64,000 bases of DNA from Pseudomonadales bacterium. GTDB lineage: Bacteria > Pseudomonadota > Gammaproteobacteria > Pseudomonadales > Azotimanducaceae. The notes below the pieces were generated by a model. The model had not been told where the DNA came from and did not search any database. It saw nothing but the letters and a program-made list of their open reading frames with translations. Location of the stretch: the NCBI GenBank assembly GCA_028281885.1, contig JANQJA010000017.1, forward strand, positions 62,001 to 126,000, read 5' to 3'. Every line of letters starts with the position of its first letter. Within the stretch, counting starts at the first letter, position 1. This document shows positions 1 to 7,133 of this stretch, one piece after another. The translations under genes and the position numbers were made by a program.

Positions 1-1
1 G

Positions 2-199
2 GATATAGCCCGCTGTGAACTTGAAGACAGGCGCGTGCTTGAGCGTGCAAAACGGCTGTTGATGGCGCATCGGGATATGACTGAAAAACAGGCCTACGAA
101 GCACTGCGCAAGATGTCGATGGATCGCAGTCAGCGCATTGTCGACGTTGCCAGAAACGTCATCGAAATTATGCAGCTGGTATCCGGCAATGACGATTGA
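2..199 (+). CDS. nasT: NasT-type ANTAR antitermination regulator (C-terminal part)
   Basis: The window opens inside this gene; 65 codons of its 3' end are visible, with no stop before position 2. The residues form an ANTAR RNA-binding domain: a helical run with ERAKRLLMAHRDMTEKQAY, then EALRKMSMDRSQ and a final helix (DVARNVIEIM). ANTAR proteins bind tandem hexaloop hairpins in nascent RNA and block transcription termination. The stop overlaps the ATG of the next gene (nasS) by 11 bases, the usual translational coupling of the NasT/NasS pair. The receiver-like N-terminal domain expected of NasT lies outside the window. A fitting RNA target lies about 1.3 kb downstream, ahead of nrtA. The NasT assignment rests on the domain and the neighbours. 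Confidence 0.88.
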   Translation, partial: DIARCELEDRRVLERAKRLLMAHRDMTEKQAYEALRKMSMDRSQRIVDVARNVIEIMQLVSGNDD

Positions 200-1322
200 G
201 AAGAAGAATATCCAGCTGGGCTATGTCACTCTGACCGACAGCCTGCCGCTCATCGCGGCTCAGCATCTCGGCTATTTTGCTGCCGAAGGGCTCAATGTTT
301 CGCTGTCTAACGAGCCTTCCTGGGCGAATATCCGCGACAAGACAGTGCTGGGCGAACTTGATGGCGCCCAGATGCTGGCGCCCATGGTGCTTGCGTCAAC
401 GCTAGGATCGAGTGGGGTCGCTGTACCGATGCTGACCATGTTTTCCATCAATCTCAACGGCAACGGTATGACTGTCTCGAATGATCTCTGGGCTCAGTTG
501 GGAGAGGTGGCGACATCTCCTGAGCCGCTTGACGTGGCGAGGGCGATGGCAAACCTGATTACCCGGCGTGATCGAATAACGACACTGGCGACGGTATTCC
601 CGGTATCCATGCACAGTTACCTGCTGCGTTATTTTCTGGCTGCCGGAGGTTTGCATGACTGGTCCAGGGTCCGAATTGTCGTCGTGCCACCGGTGCGCAT
701 GGTTAGTCACCTGAAGCAGGGGCATATCGATGGCTGCTGCGTCGGCGAGCCATGGAACACGATGGCGGAACTGGCTGGCGTGGGCCGCCCGTTGGTGACC
801 GGCTATGAGATCTGGCAGAACGCACCGGAAAAAGTATTTGGTGTCACCGAGGCCTGGGCCCGCTCCAATCCGGAAACCCATCGGGCGATTGTCCGGGCGC
901 TTGCCCGATCCTCCCGCTGGATCGAGGAAAATCCGGGTGACGCGTTGCTGATGCGGGACCGGCAACTTCAGGTCAGAGAAGGCATGGAGCCGCTGCCGAA
1001 CGTGAAGTGGGGGCTGGATCGGACCCATCGCGGAGCGGAGCATTTCCATGTATTCCACAAATACGCCGCCAACTTTCCCTGGCGTTCGCATGCACGCTGG
1101 ATTTTTGCCCAGATGCAGGCGTGGAATCAGATACCCACCGATGTCGATCCTGGTGTAGTGGCGCGTTGTTATCGAACCGATCTGTACCGGGAAGTATTTG
1201 CCGAAAGTGCGCTGCCAGTCGAGGACGATAAACCGGAGGGTGTACACCGCGCCGAATGGAATGACCTGGGCGTAACGCTGGGACCAGACCTGTTTCTTGA
1301 CCGACAAATTGAATCCAAATAG
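189..1322 (+). CDS. nasS: NasS nitrate sensor (NrtA-like, cytoplasmic)
   Basis: A 377-residue relative of the nitrate-binding protein NrtA but without a signal peptide, as expected for NasS, the cytoplasmic sensor that holds NasT inactive until nitrate or nitrite binds. It shares several blocks with the NrtA encoded at 1565: LGYVTLTDSLPLIAA near the start, NLNGNGMTVS, TVFPVSMHSYLLRY, GCCVGEPWN and APEKVFGVTEAWA. I chose the ATG at 189, which overlaps the nasT stop, instead of an ATG at 138 that adds 17 unlikely residues inside nasT. The gene is followed by a 242-base regulatory leader, so nasTS and nrtA onward are probably separate transcription units. Confidence 0.9.
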   Translation: MTIEKKNIQLGYVTLTDSLPLIAAQHLGYFAAEGLNVSLSNEPSWANIRDKTVLGELDGAQMLAPMVLASTLGSSGVAVPMLTMFSINLNGNGMTVSNDLWAQLGEVATSPEPLDVARAMANLITRRDRITTLATVFPVSMHSYLLRYFLAAGGLHDWSRVRIVVVPPVRMVSHLKQGHIDGCCVGEPWNTMAELAGVGRPLVTGYEIWQNAPEKVFGVTEAWARSNPETHRAIVRALARSSRWIEENPGDALLMRDRQLQVREGMEPLPNVKWGLDRTHRGAEHFHVFHKYAANFPWRSHARWIFAQMQAWNQIPTDVDPGVVARCYRTDLYREVFAESALPVEDDKPEGVHRAEWNDLGVTLGPDLFLDRQIESK

Positions 1323-1339
1323 TGCACACGCAGCAATCA

Positions 1340-1356
1340 GGCACCCAAACGGCGCA
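1340..1356. promoter_or_regulatory. Candidate NtrC-type enhancer site
   Basis: The dyad GGCACC-N5-GGCGCA matches the NtrC consensus TGCACC-N5-GGTGCA at 10 of 12 positions. Its centre is about 122 bases upstream of the predicted start at 1470, a normal distance for a sigma54 enhancer. A second dyad, GGACGT-GAG-ACGTCC, lies at 1376-1390 and could bind another regulator. Only the sequence match supports this. Confidence 0.4.
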
Positions 1357-1442
1357 ACTTTATCGCCGTCATTGAGGACGTGAGACGTCCCATTGGCCCT
1401 GAATTCACTCGGGTAACAGGATTGGGTGTGATTGATTCAAGG

Positions 1443-1459
1443 TTGGCACGTTGTTTGTA
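1443..1459 (+). promoter_or_regulatory. Sigma54-type (-24/-12) promoter of the nrtA operon
   Basis: TTGGCACG-N4-TTGTA matches the sigma54 consensus TTGGCACG-N4-TTGCA with one mismatch in the -12 element. Counting from GG at -25/-24 puts the transcription start near 1470, the first base of the P1 hairpin. Promoter and RNA antiterminator therefore fit with no spare sequence, which supports both. Confidence 0.68.
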
Positions 1460-1469
1460 ACCCTTTCAG

Positions 1470-1525
1470 CGATGCCAACGGCGGCATCGTGATAGCAAAG
1501 ATTTTGAGCAACGACGCTCGCTATC
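1470..1525 (+). promoter_or_regulatory. ANTAR-target antiterminator (tandem hexaloop hairpins P1 and P2)
   Basis: P1 is a 7-bp stem, CGATGCC (1470-1476) with GGCATCG (1483-1489), closing the loop AACGGC. P2 is GAGC (1506-1509) with GCTC (1516-1519), closing the loop AACGAC, and can be extended by GATAGC (1491-1496) pairing with GCTATC (1520-1525). Both loops have six bases with A at position 1 and G at position 4, the known signature of ANTAR-bound RNAs. The right side of P2 is the left arm of the terminator at 1514-1548, so the two folds exclude each other. NasT bound to P1/P2 should allow read-through into nrtA. Confidence 0.85.
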
Positions 1526-1554
1526 CCCGGAGGGTAGTGGGCGTTTTTCGTTTT
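1514..1554 (+). terminator. Leader intrinsic terminator upstream of nrtA
   Basis: ACGCTCGCTATCC (1514-1526) pairs along 13 positions, including three G-T wobbles, with GGGTAGTGGGCGT (1532-1544) over a 5-base loop. A T-run follows at 1544-1548, then another T4 at 1551-1554. It ends 10 bases before the nrtA start codon, so by default it would stop transcription of the whole operon. The left arm is shared with the P2 antiterminator hairpin. Confidence 0.85.
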
Positions 1555-1564
1555 AGGGGTTGTC

Positions 1565-2917
1565 ATGCGAAAAGCGGTAACGGTACTCAGCATTCTTGTC
1601 CTTCTTAGTCTCAGTTTGGTGGTTCGAGCTGAAGTCGGTTGGCCCGAAAAGGAAGAGCTGAAACTCGGTTTCATCAAACTCACAGACATGGCGCCCCTGG
1701 CGGTGGCCTACGAGAAGGGATATTTCGAAGATGAGGGTCTCTACGTCACGCTGGAAGCCCAGGCGAACTGGAAGGTGTTGCTGGACGGCGTGATTGACGG
1801 TCAACTCGATGGTGCCCATATGCTGGCCGGACAGCCACTCGGTGCCACCATCGGTTTCGGTACCCAGTCACACATCATTACCGCCTTCTCCATGGATCTG
1901 AACGGTAACGGGATCACGGTATCCGAGAGCGTCTGGGCGGAGATGAAGAAGCGCATTCCGCACGAAGGCGGCAGGCCGGTTCATCCGATCGGCGCTGAGT
2001 ACCTGAGGCCGGTAGTCGATCAGTACAAGCGTGAGGGCCGGCCGTTCAAGATGGGTATGGTCTTCCCGGTATCCACCCACAACTACGAACTTCGTTACTG
2101 GCTGGCCGCCGGGGGAATTCATCCGGGTTACTACGCACCCCACAAGGGTGACATCAGTGGCCAGATATCCGCCGACGCGCTGTTGTCAGTTACTCCGCCA
2201 CCACAGATGCCAGCGACCCTTGAAGCCGGAACCATTGACGGTTACTGCGTTGGCGAACCCTGGAATCAGCAGGCAGTGTTTAAAGGTATTGGCGTTCCGG
2301 TGATCACCGACTATGAAATCTGGCCCAACAACCCTGAAAAGGTATTCGGCGTTAGCAAGGATTGGGCAGACAAGTATCCCAATACGCACATTCGCCTGGT
2401 CAAGGCCCTGATCCGGGCGGCGATATGGCTGGATGAGAACGACAACGCCAATCGCAAGGAGGCGGCGAGGATGTTGTCGAGCCCGTCTTATGTGGGCGCC
2501 GACTATGAGGTTATCGCCAACAGCATGACTGGCACCTTTGAATACGAAAAAGGTGACAAGCGTGCGGTACCGGACTTCAACGTGTTCTTCCGATACTTCG
2601 CTACCTACCCCTATTACTCGGACGCAGTCTGGTATCTGACGCAGATGCGACGCTGGGGGCAGATATCGGAGCGCAAGCCGGACAGCTGGTATGTGGACAT
2701 CGCCAAACGTGTCTATCGCCCTGACATCTATATGCAGGCGGCGCTGGAACTGGTTTCGGAGGGCAAGATCGATCGCGCTTCATTCCCGGCAGATGACGAA
2801 GATGGTTTCCGGGAAGCCCATGACCAGTTCATCGACAAGGTCCTTTTCGATGGTACGAAGCCCAATGACTATATCGACAGTTTCGACATTGGCCTGACCG
2901 GCGAGACGGTACTGTAG
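1565..2917 (+). CDS. nrtA: Nitrate/nitrite ABC transporter substrate-binding protein
   Basis: A 450-residue periplasmic binding protein with a clear signal peptide (residues 1-22, cleavage after VVRA). Family blocks include [20 protein letters not shown], a [14 protein letters not shown] segment, [32 protein letters not shown] and [14 protein letters not shown]. NrtA captures nitrate or nitrite and delivers it to NrtB. The gene is the first behind the NasT-controlled leader; an AGGGG ribosome site precedes the ATG. Its stop (TAG) shares its last base with the GTG start of nrtB. It is close in sequence to NasS, its cytoplasmic sensor paralogue. Confidence 0.95.
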   Translation: MRKAVTVLSILVLLSLSLVVRAEVGWPEKEELKLGFIKLTDMAPLAVAYEKGYFEDEGLYVTLEAQANWKVLLDGVIDGQLDGAHMLAGQPLGATIGFGTQSHIITAFSMDLNGNGITVSESVWAEMKKRIPHEGGRPVHPIGAEYLRPVVDQYKREGRPFKMGMVFPVSTHNYELRYWLAAGGIHPGYYAPHKGDISGQISADALLSVTPPPQMPATLEAGTIDGYCVGEPWNQQAVFKGIGVPVITDYEIWPNNPEKVFGVSKDWADKYPNTHIRLVKALIRAAIWLDENDNANRKEAARMLSSPSYVGADYEVIANSMTGTFEYEKGDKRAVPDFNVFFRYFATYPYYSDAVWYLTQMRRWGQISERKPDSWYVDIAKRVYRPDIYMQAALELVSEGKIDRASFPADDEDGFREAHDQFIDKVLFDGTKPNDYIDSFDIGLTGETVL

Positions 2918-3903
2918 TGGCCGCAATCGTGTCATTCATCAGACCCCTTGGCGGATTGTTGCCGCCCCGGTCAAGCAGGTTTGCCAGACTGTTCCAGGCG
3001 GTGGCGCTGCCCCTGGCGGGTCTGGGGGTGTTCCTGCTGCTCTGGTCATTTGCCGCAGGCCGTATCGATACTTCGCTGGGTCAGTTTCCCGACCCGTCGA
3101 TGGTCTGGGAACAGGCCGTAAATCTCTACGATGAACACCGTGCATCGCGGGAGAAGGAAGCAGGATTCTATGCCCGCCAGGAACAGCGAAACGCAGCGCG
3201 GCTAAAAGTAGATCCCGATTACGAACCAAGAATTCGTCCGTATACCGGACCGCCGACATTTCTCGATCAGATTGTTACCAGTCTGTTGACGGTGCTTAGT
3301 GGTTTTCTGGTAGCGACATTGCTTGCGGTGCCCTGGGGCATTGCGATCGGATTGTCCAAAACGCTACATCAGGCGTTTAACCCACTGATTCAGCTGTTCA
3401 AGCCGGTCTCGCCGCTGGCCTGGTTGCCTCTCGTTACCATGGTGGTCAGTGCCGTGTATGTCTCTGACGACCCCACAGTGCCGAAATCATTTCTCAACTC
3501 GATGATTACCGTCACGCTATGTTGCCTCTGGCCGACCGTGATCAACACCGCCATGGGCGTTTCCTCGGTGAACCCGGACCTCGTTAACGTCAGTCGCGTG
3601 CTCAGACTGTCGACTCTGGATCATGTCACCAAGATCGTATTGCCTTCGGCCGTGCCGGTGATATTCACCGGACTGCGGATCTCCTTGGGTATCGCCTGGA
3701 TGGTACTGATCGCGGCGGAAATGCTGGCGCAGAATCCGGGGCTTGGCAAATTCGTCTGGGATGAATTTCAAAATGGCAGCTCGAATTCGTTGTCGCGAAT
3801 CATGGTCGCGGTGATCGCCATCGGTCTTATCGGCCTTGGACTTGATCGCATCATGCTGACATTGCAGCGCTTCGTGTCCTGGGAAAAGGAGCAGGAAAGA
3901 TGA
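2917..3903 (+). CDS. nrtB: Nitrate ABC transporter permease
   Basis: A 328-residue BPD-type inner-membrane permease. After one N-terminal membrane segment (about 25-50) there is a roughly 80-residue polar insert, then five or so membrane segments. The EAA coupling loop reads GLRISLGIAWMVLIAAEMLA near residues 252-271. Start is GTG at 2917, sharing one base with the nrtA stop. The stop overlaps the ATG of the ATPase gene by four bases. It forms the channel for nitrate taken up by NrtA. Confidence 0.94.
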   Translation: MAAIVSFIRPLGGLLPPRSSRFARLFQAVALPLAGLGVFLLLWSFAAGRIDTSLGQFPDPSMVWEQAVNLYDEHRASREKEAGFYARQEQRNAARLKVDPDYEPRIRPYTGPPTFLDQIVTSLLTVLSGFLVATLLAVPWGIAIGLSKTLHQAFNPLIQLFKPVSPLAWLPLVTMVVSAVYVSDDPTVPKSFLNSMITVTLCCLWPTVINTAMGVSSVNPDLVNVSRVLRLSTLDHVTKIVLPSAVPVIFTGLRISLGIAWMVLIAAEMLAQNPGLGKFVWDEFQNGSSNSLSRIMVAVIAIGLIGLGLDRIMLTLQRFVSWEKEQER

Positions 3904-4757
3904 ATGATGCTGTGCTCGAACTGAGCCGGGTCAGTGTTGAGTTCTCCACCGAGCGTGGTCCGCTCAAGGTGCTCGAAGACGTTGACCTGAGTATTCGCCG
4001 TGGTGAGTTTGTCAGCCTGATCGGGCATTCGGGCTGTGGCAAGTCGACGGTACTTAACTGCATCGCCGGACTGGTCTCTGCGACAAAAGGCGGCGTGATC
4101 CTCGAAGGGCGTGAAGTGACGGAGCCCGGCCCCGAACGTTCCGTCGTATTCCAGAATCACTCGCTGCTGCCCTGGCTTTCCGTCTATGACAATGTCGCGC
4201 TGGCCGTGAACCAGGTTTTCCGCCGGACCAAATCGAAGCAGGAGCGGGCCGAGTGGATTGAACACAATCTGGAACTGGTGCAGATGACCCATGCCAGCCA
4301 CCTGCGTCCGCGGGAAATTTCCGGCGGCATGGCCCAGCGGGTGGGCATCGCCCGCGCACTCGCCATGCAGCCGAAGATCCTGTTGATGGATGAACCGTTT
4401 GGCGCCCTTGACGCGCTGACCCGGGCCCACCTGCAGGACTCGCTGATGGAGATCCACAGCAATCTCAACAACACCGTGATCATGGTGACCCACGATGTTG
4501 ACGAAGCGGTGTTGTTATCCGACCGCATTGTGATGATGAGCAACGGGCCGGCCGCAAATATCGGTCAGGTCCTTGATGTGGAGCTGCCTGAAGAACGTGA
4601 CCGGATCTCTCTCGCCAGTGACGACAACTACAACCACTGTCGTCATGAAGTACTGCAATTCCTTTACGAGAAACAAAGAAAGATCGAAACGCTTGGTGCG
4701 AGCGCTTCTGACCAAAAGCCAGAAGACGAATCGCTGCAGGAAGTCTCCAACTACTAG
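3900..4757 (+). CDS. nrtD: Nitrate ABC transporter ATP-binding protein
   Basis: A 285-residue ABC ATPase of the nitrate/sulfonate/taurine class. Walker A is GHSGCGKST (about 42-50), the Q-loop is VVFQNHSLLPWLSVYDNV, the signature is ISGGMAQR and Walker B is ILLMDEPFGALDALTRA, followed by the switch TVIMVTHDVDEA. It lacks the NrtA-like C-terminal domain of cyanobacterial NrtC, so it is the NrtD form. It energises uptake with NrtA and NrtB. The symbol follows cyanobacterial usage; nasD or nasE are used in other species. Confidence 0.92.
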   Translation: MNDAVLELSRVSVEFSTERGPLKVLEDVDLSIRRGEFVSLIGHSGCGKSTVLNCIAGLVSATKGGVILEGREVTEPGPERSVVFQNHSLLPWLSVYDNVALAVNQVFRRTKSKQERAEWIEHNLELVQMTHASHLRPREISGGMAQRVGIARALAMQPKILLMDEPFGALDALTRAHLQDSLMEIHSNLNNTVIMVTHDVDEAVLLSDRIVMMSNGPAANIGQVLDVELPEERDRISLASDDNYNHCRHEVLQFLYEKQRKIETLGASASDQKPEDESLQEVSNY

Positions 4758-4769
4758 GGAGTGTTTGAC

Positions 4770-5924
4770 ATGAAAAAGATGATGGCAACAATCGCCGCCA
4801 TAACGCTGGCCACCTCGTCCATCGGTGTGTCGGCCGACGAGTTCACCAAGGCGATGGAGTCCGGAAAATTTATGGTGAAGGCACGATTCCGCGGCGAAAC
4901 CGTGGATGATTCCGTCAACGAGGAGGCGAGTGCATTAACGCTGCGCACGCGGCTCGGCTACACCACAGGTGCTTTCAAAGGTTTCAAGGCGACTGCTGAG
5001 ATCAGTGATACTCGCATCGTTGGCGGCCAGGGTGACTATGCGCCGGAAGAATCCGGGTTTGCCATTGTGGCAGATCCCGAACTGACTGAGGTCAATCTCG
5101 CCAATGTCAGCTATACCGGGCCGTCTGGATTCGTCGCGGTGGCGGGTCGTCAGCGCATCATCCTGGATAATGCCCGGTTCGTCGGCAATGTCGGGTGGCG
5201 CCAGAAAGAACAGACCTTTGATGCTGGCACCTTGAAATACGCGCCGTCGGACAAGGTGCAGTTCGGTTACTCATACGTCGATCGGGTCAAGGGCATCACG
5301 CCGGCCTTCGATGCGGACGTCAGCCATCACCTGGCCAATGCCAGCTGGTCGTCGGCCGTCGGTAAGCTGACTGCCTATGCCTATCTGCTGGAACAGGATG
5401 TCAGTGGTGCTGAGAACGATACGGTCGGGCTGCGTTACAAGAGCAGGATGTCGCTTGATAGCGTCACGCTTGATTACACGCTCGAGTATGCGGATCAATC
5501 GGCCGGTGCGTTTGATGCCAGCTACTACCTGGCCGAGATTGCCGCGAAAATCCAGGGTGTGACGTTCAGGCTGGGTCATGAAGTGCTGACGTCGGATGAT
5601 GGCCTTTACGGTACACAGACGCCACTTGCGACCAAGCACGCCTTTAACGGGTGGGCCGACAAGTTTCTTGGTACGCCCGCGACGGGTCTTGAGGACTCAT
5701 GGGTTGGCGTGGCCGGAAAGGTTGGGCGGTTCGGATTCAACGTTACCTATCATGACTTCTCGCCGGAGTTCGGTGGTGGCGATTACGGCAGTGAGATCGA
5801 CGCGGTCGTGTCCACCCGGTTCGCCGATCACTACACGGTTGGCCTGAAGCTGGCGGATTACAACAGCGACGGCTTCTCTGCTGATACCAGCAAGACCTGG
5901 CTCTGGCTGGAAGCGAATTTCTAA
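4770..5924 (+). CDS. Outer-membrane beta-barrel protein, likely nitrate-associated porin
   Basis: 384 residues with a signal peptide (MKKMMATIAAITLATSS... cleaved near VSA-DE). Alternating polar and hydrophobic stretches follow, such as LRTRLGYTTGAFKGF and VGLKLADYN, ending in a C-terminal phenylalanine (WLWLEANF), typical of Omp85/BAM-assembled barrels. It resembles alginate-export-like or other 14-18 strand porins. I start at ATG 4770, nine bases after AGGGAG, not the in-frame GTG at 4761. Its place between the nitrate transporter and the reductases suggests it passes nitrate or nitrite across the outer membrane; that role is inferred. Confidence 0.75.
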   Translation: MKKMMATIAAITLATSSIGVSADEFTKAMESGKFMVKARFRGETVDDSVNEEASALTLRTRLGYTTGAFKGFKATAEISDTRIVGGQGDYAPEESGFAIVADPELTEVNLANVSYTGPSGFVAVAGRQRIILDNARFVGNVGWRQKEQTFDAGTLKYAPSDKVQFGYSYVDRVKGITPAFDADVSHHLANASWSSAVGKLTAYAYLLEQDVSGAENDTVGLRYKSRMSLDSVTLDYTLEYADQSAGAFDASYYLAEIAAKIQGVTFRLGHEVLTSDDGLYGTQTPLATKHAFNGWADKFLGTPATGLEDSWVGVAGKVGRFGFNVTYHDFSPEFGGGDYGSEIDAVVSTRFADHYTVGLKLADYNSDGFSADTSKTWLWLEANF

Positions 5925-5934
5925 GCGTGGCGTC

Positions 5935-7125
5935 ATGAAGATCGTCATCATCGGTGCGGGTATGGCAGCGGTTCGTCTTGCGGACCGACTGACTCGTGAG
6001 CGTCCAGAGCTGCAGATCACCCTGGTCAATGGCGAGGGGACGCTGCCGTACAACCGGGTGCTTTTGTCTGATGTACTCGCGACACACGCTCGTGCTGATG
6101 AGATCAGGCTTCATCCGGTTGCCTGGTACGAAGAGTCAGGGATTGAAGTTCGACCCGGCTGGGCCCGTCGAATTGATCTGGCATCGAAGCGGGTTGAACT
6201 CGTGAGCGGTGAGTCGATCGGTTACGACCGGCTGGTCCTGGCAACCGGATCCCGGCCGGTGATGCCGGATGTGACCGGGGCGCTTTCGGGCAAGGTGATT
6301 GGTTTCAGGTCGCTCCGGGACTGCGATTCGATCTCCGGGCGAGTATCCGCTGGCGCCAGGGTTGTCGTTCTTGGCGGCGGGTTGCTGGGGCTTGAAGCGG
6401 CGGCGGCGATTCGGACACTGGGCGCATCGGTCAGCGTTGTTCATCGTGGCGGCTGGCTCATGAACCGCCAGCTTGATGAAGCGGCGGGCAGGTTTCTGCA
6501 GCAGGAAATTTGTGCTCGCGGTATCGATGTCCGGCTTGGCGAGACGATGACCATGAGTGCTGGTGACTGTGTGCTTGGTGGCCGGCCAGTTGAGGCGGAC
6601 CTGATTGTGGCAGCGTCCGGCATTGTTCCCAATACGGATCTCGCTGCGGCATCAGGGCTTCGGATCGATCGCGGCATCTGCGTCGATGCCAACTTTGAGA
6701 CCAGTCAGCCGTACATCCATGCCATCGGTGAGTGTTGCGAATACGAGGGTTCCGGCTTTGGTCTGCTCGCGCCTATCTGGGACCAGGTCGATCAACTGAC
6801 CAAACATCTGCTCACCGGCAGGCAGTTCGCTTCGTTCGACTCGGGCCCCCATGCCGTTCGATTAAAAGTATCGGATCTCGATGTTCACGTGATGGGCCGT
6901 CAGCCCGCTGGCGCCGACGTCATTCGGTTTGAAGATGCTCGCCATCGACAGTTTCGCGCTCTTGCCGTCGACAACGGCACGTTTGTGGGGGCGACCCTGA
7001 TCGGTGATCTCACACACAGCCAGGTGTTGCAGCAGCAGCTTGGCGGGAAAGTCAGTCATCCCCGTGACCTGATCGAATTGCAGTTCACAGGGAAATTTCA
7101 GGCGCCGCTGACCGAAGCGGCCTAG
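5935..7125 (+). CDS. NAD(P)/FAD-dependent oxidoreductase of the nitrate operon
   Basis: 396 residues with two nucleotide-binding folds: the FAD motif VIIGAGMAAVRLADRL at the N-terminus and the NAD(P) motif VVLGGGLLGLEAAAAI near 145-160. The late FAD contact IHAIGECCEYEG lies near 260. It is similar to the N-terminal half of NirB and to rubredoxin/nitrite-reductase-type reductases. Such proteins sit in nas operons and probably pass electrons from NAD(P)H to the nitrate reductase, as Klebsiella NasC does. It has no Fe-S cysteine motif of its own, so a partner such as the BFD domain of NasA would take the electrons. Confidence 0.82.
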   Translation: MKIVIIGAGMAAVRLADRLTRERPELQITLVNGEGTLPYNRVLLSDVLATHARADEIRLHPVAWYEESGIEVRPGWARRIDLASKRVELVSGESIGYDRLVLATGSRPVMPDVTGALSGKVIGFRSLRDCDSISGRVSAGARVVVLGGGLLGLEAAAAIRTLGASVSVVHRGGWLMNRQLDEAAGRFLQQEICARGIDVRLGETMTMSAGDCVLGGRPVEADLIVAASGIVPNTDLAAASGLRIDRGICVDANFETSQPYIHAIGECCEYEGSGFGLLAPIWDQVDQLTKHLLTGRQFASFDSGPHAVRLKVSDLDVHVMGRQPAGADVIRFEDARHRQFRALAVDNGTFVGATLIGDLTHSQVLQQQLGGKVSHPRDLIELQFTGKFQAPLTEAA

Positions 7126-7133
7126 GAGTTGTC

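Noticed and set aside
138..188. Upstream in-frame start for nasS at 138
   Set aside because: It lies inside nasT, adds 17 residues with no NrtA/NasS similarity, and the ATG at 189 gives the usual stop-start overlap.
402..1307. 301-codon open frame antisense to nasS
   Set aside because: Lacks family features and mirrors the GC-rich codon pattern of nasS; the sense frame is clearly real.
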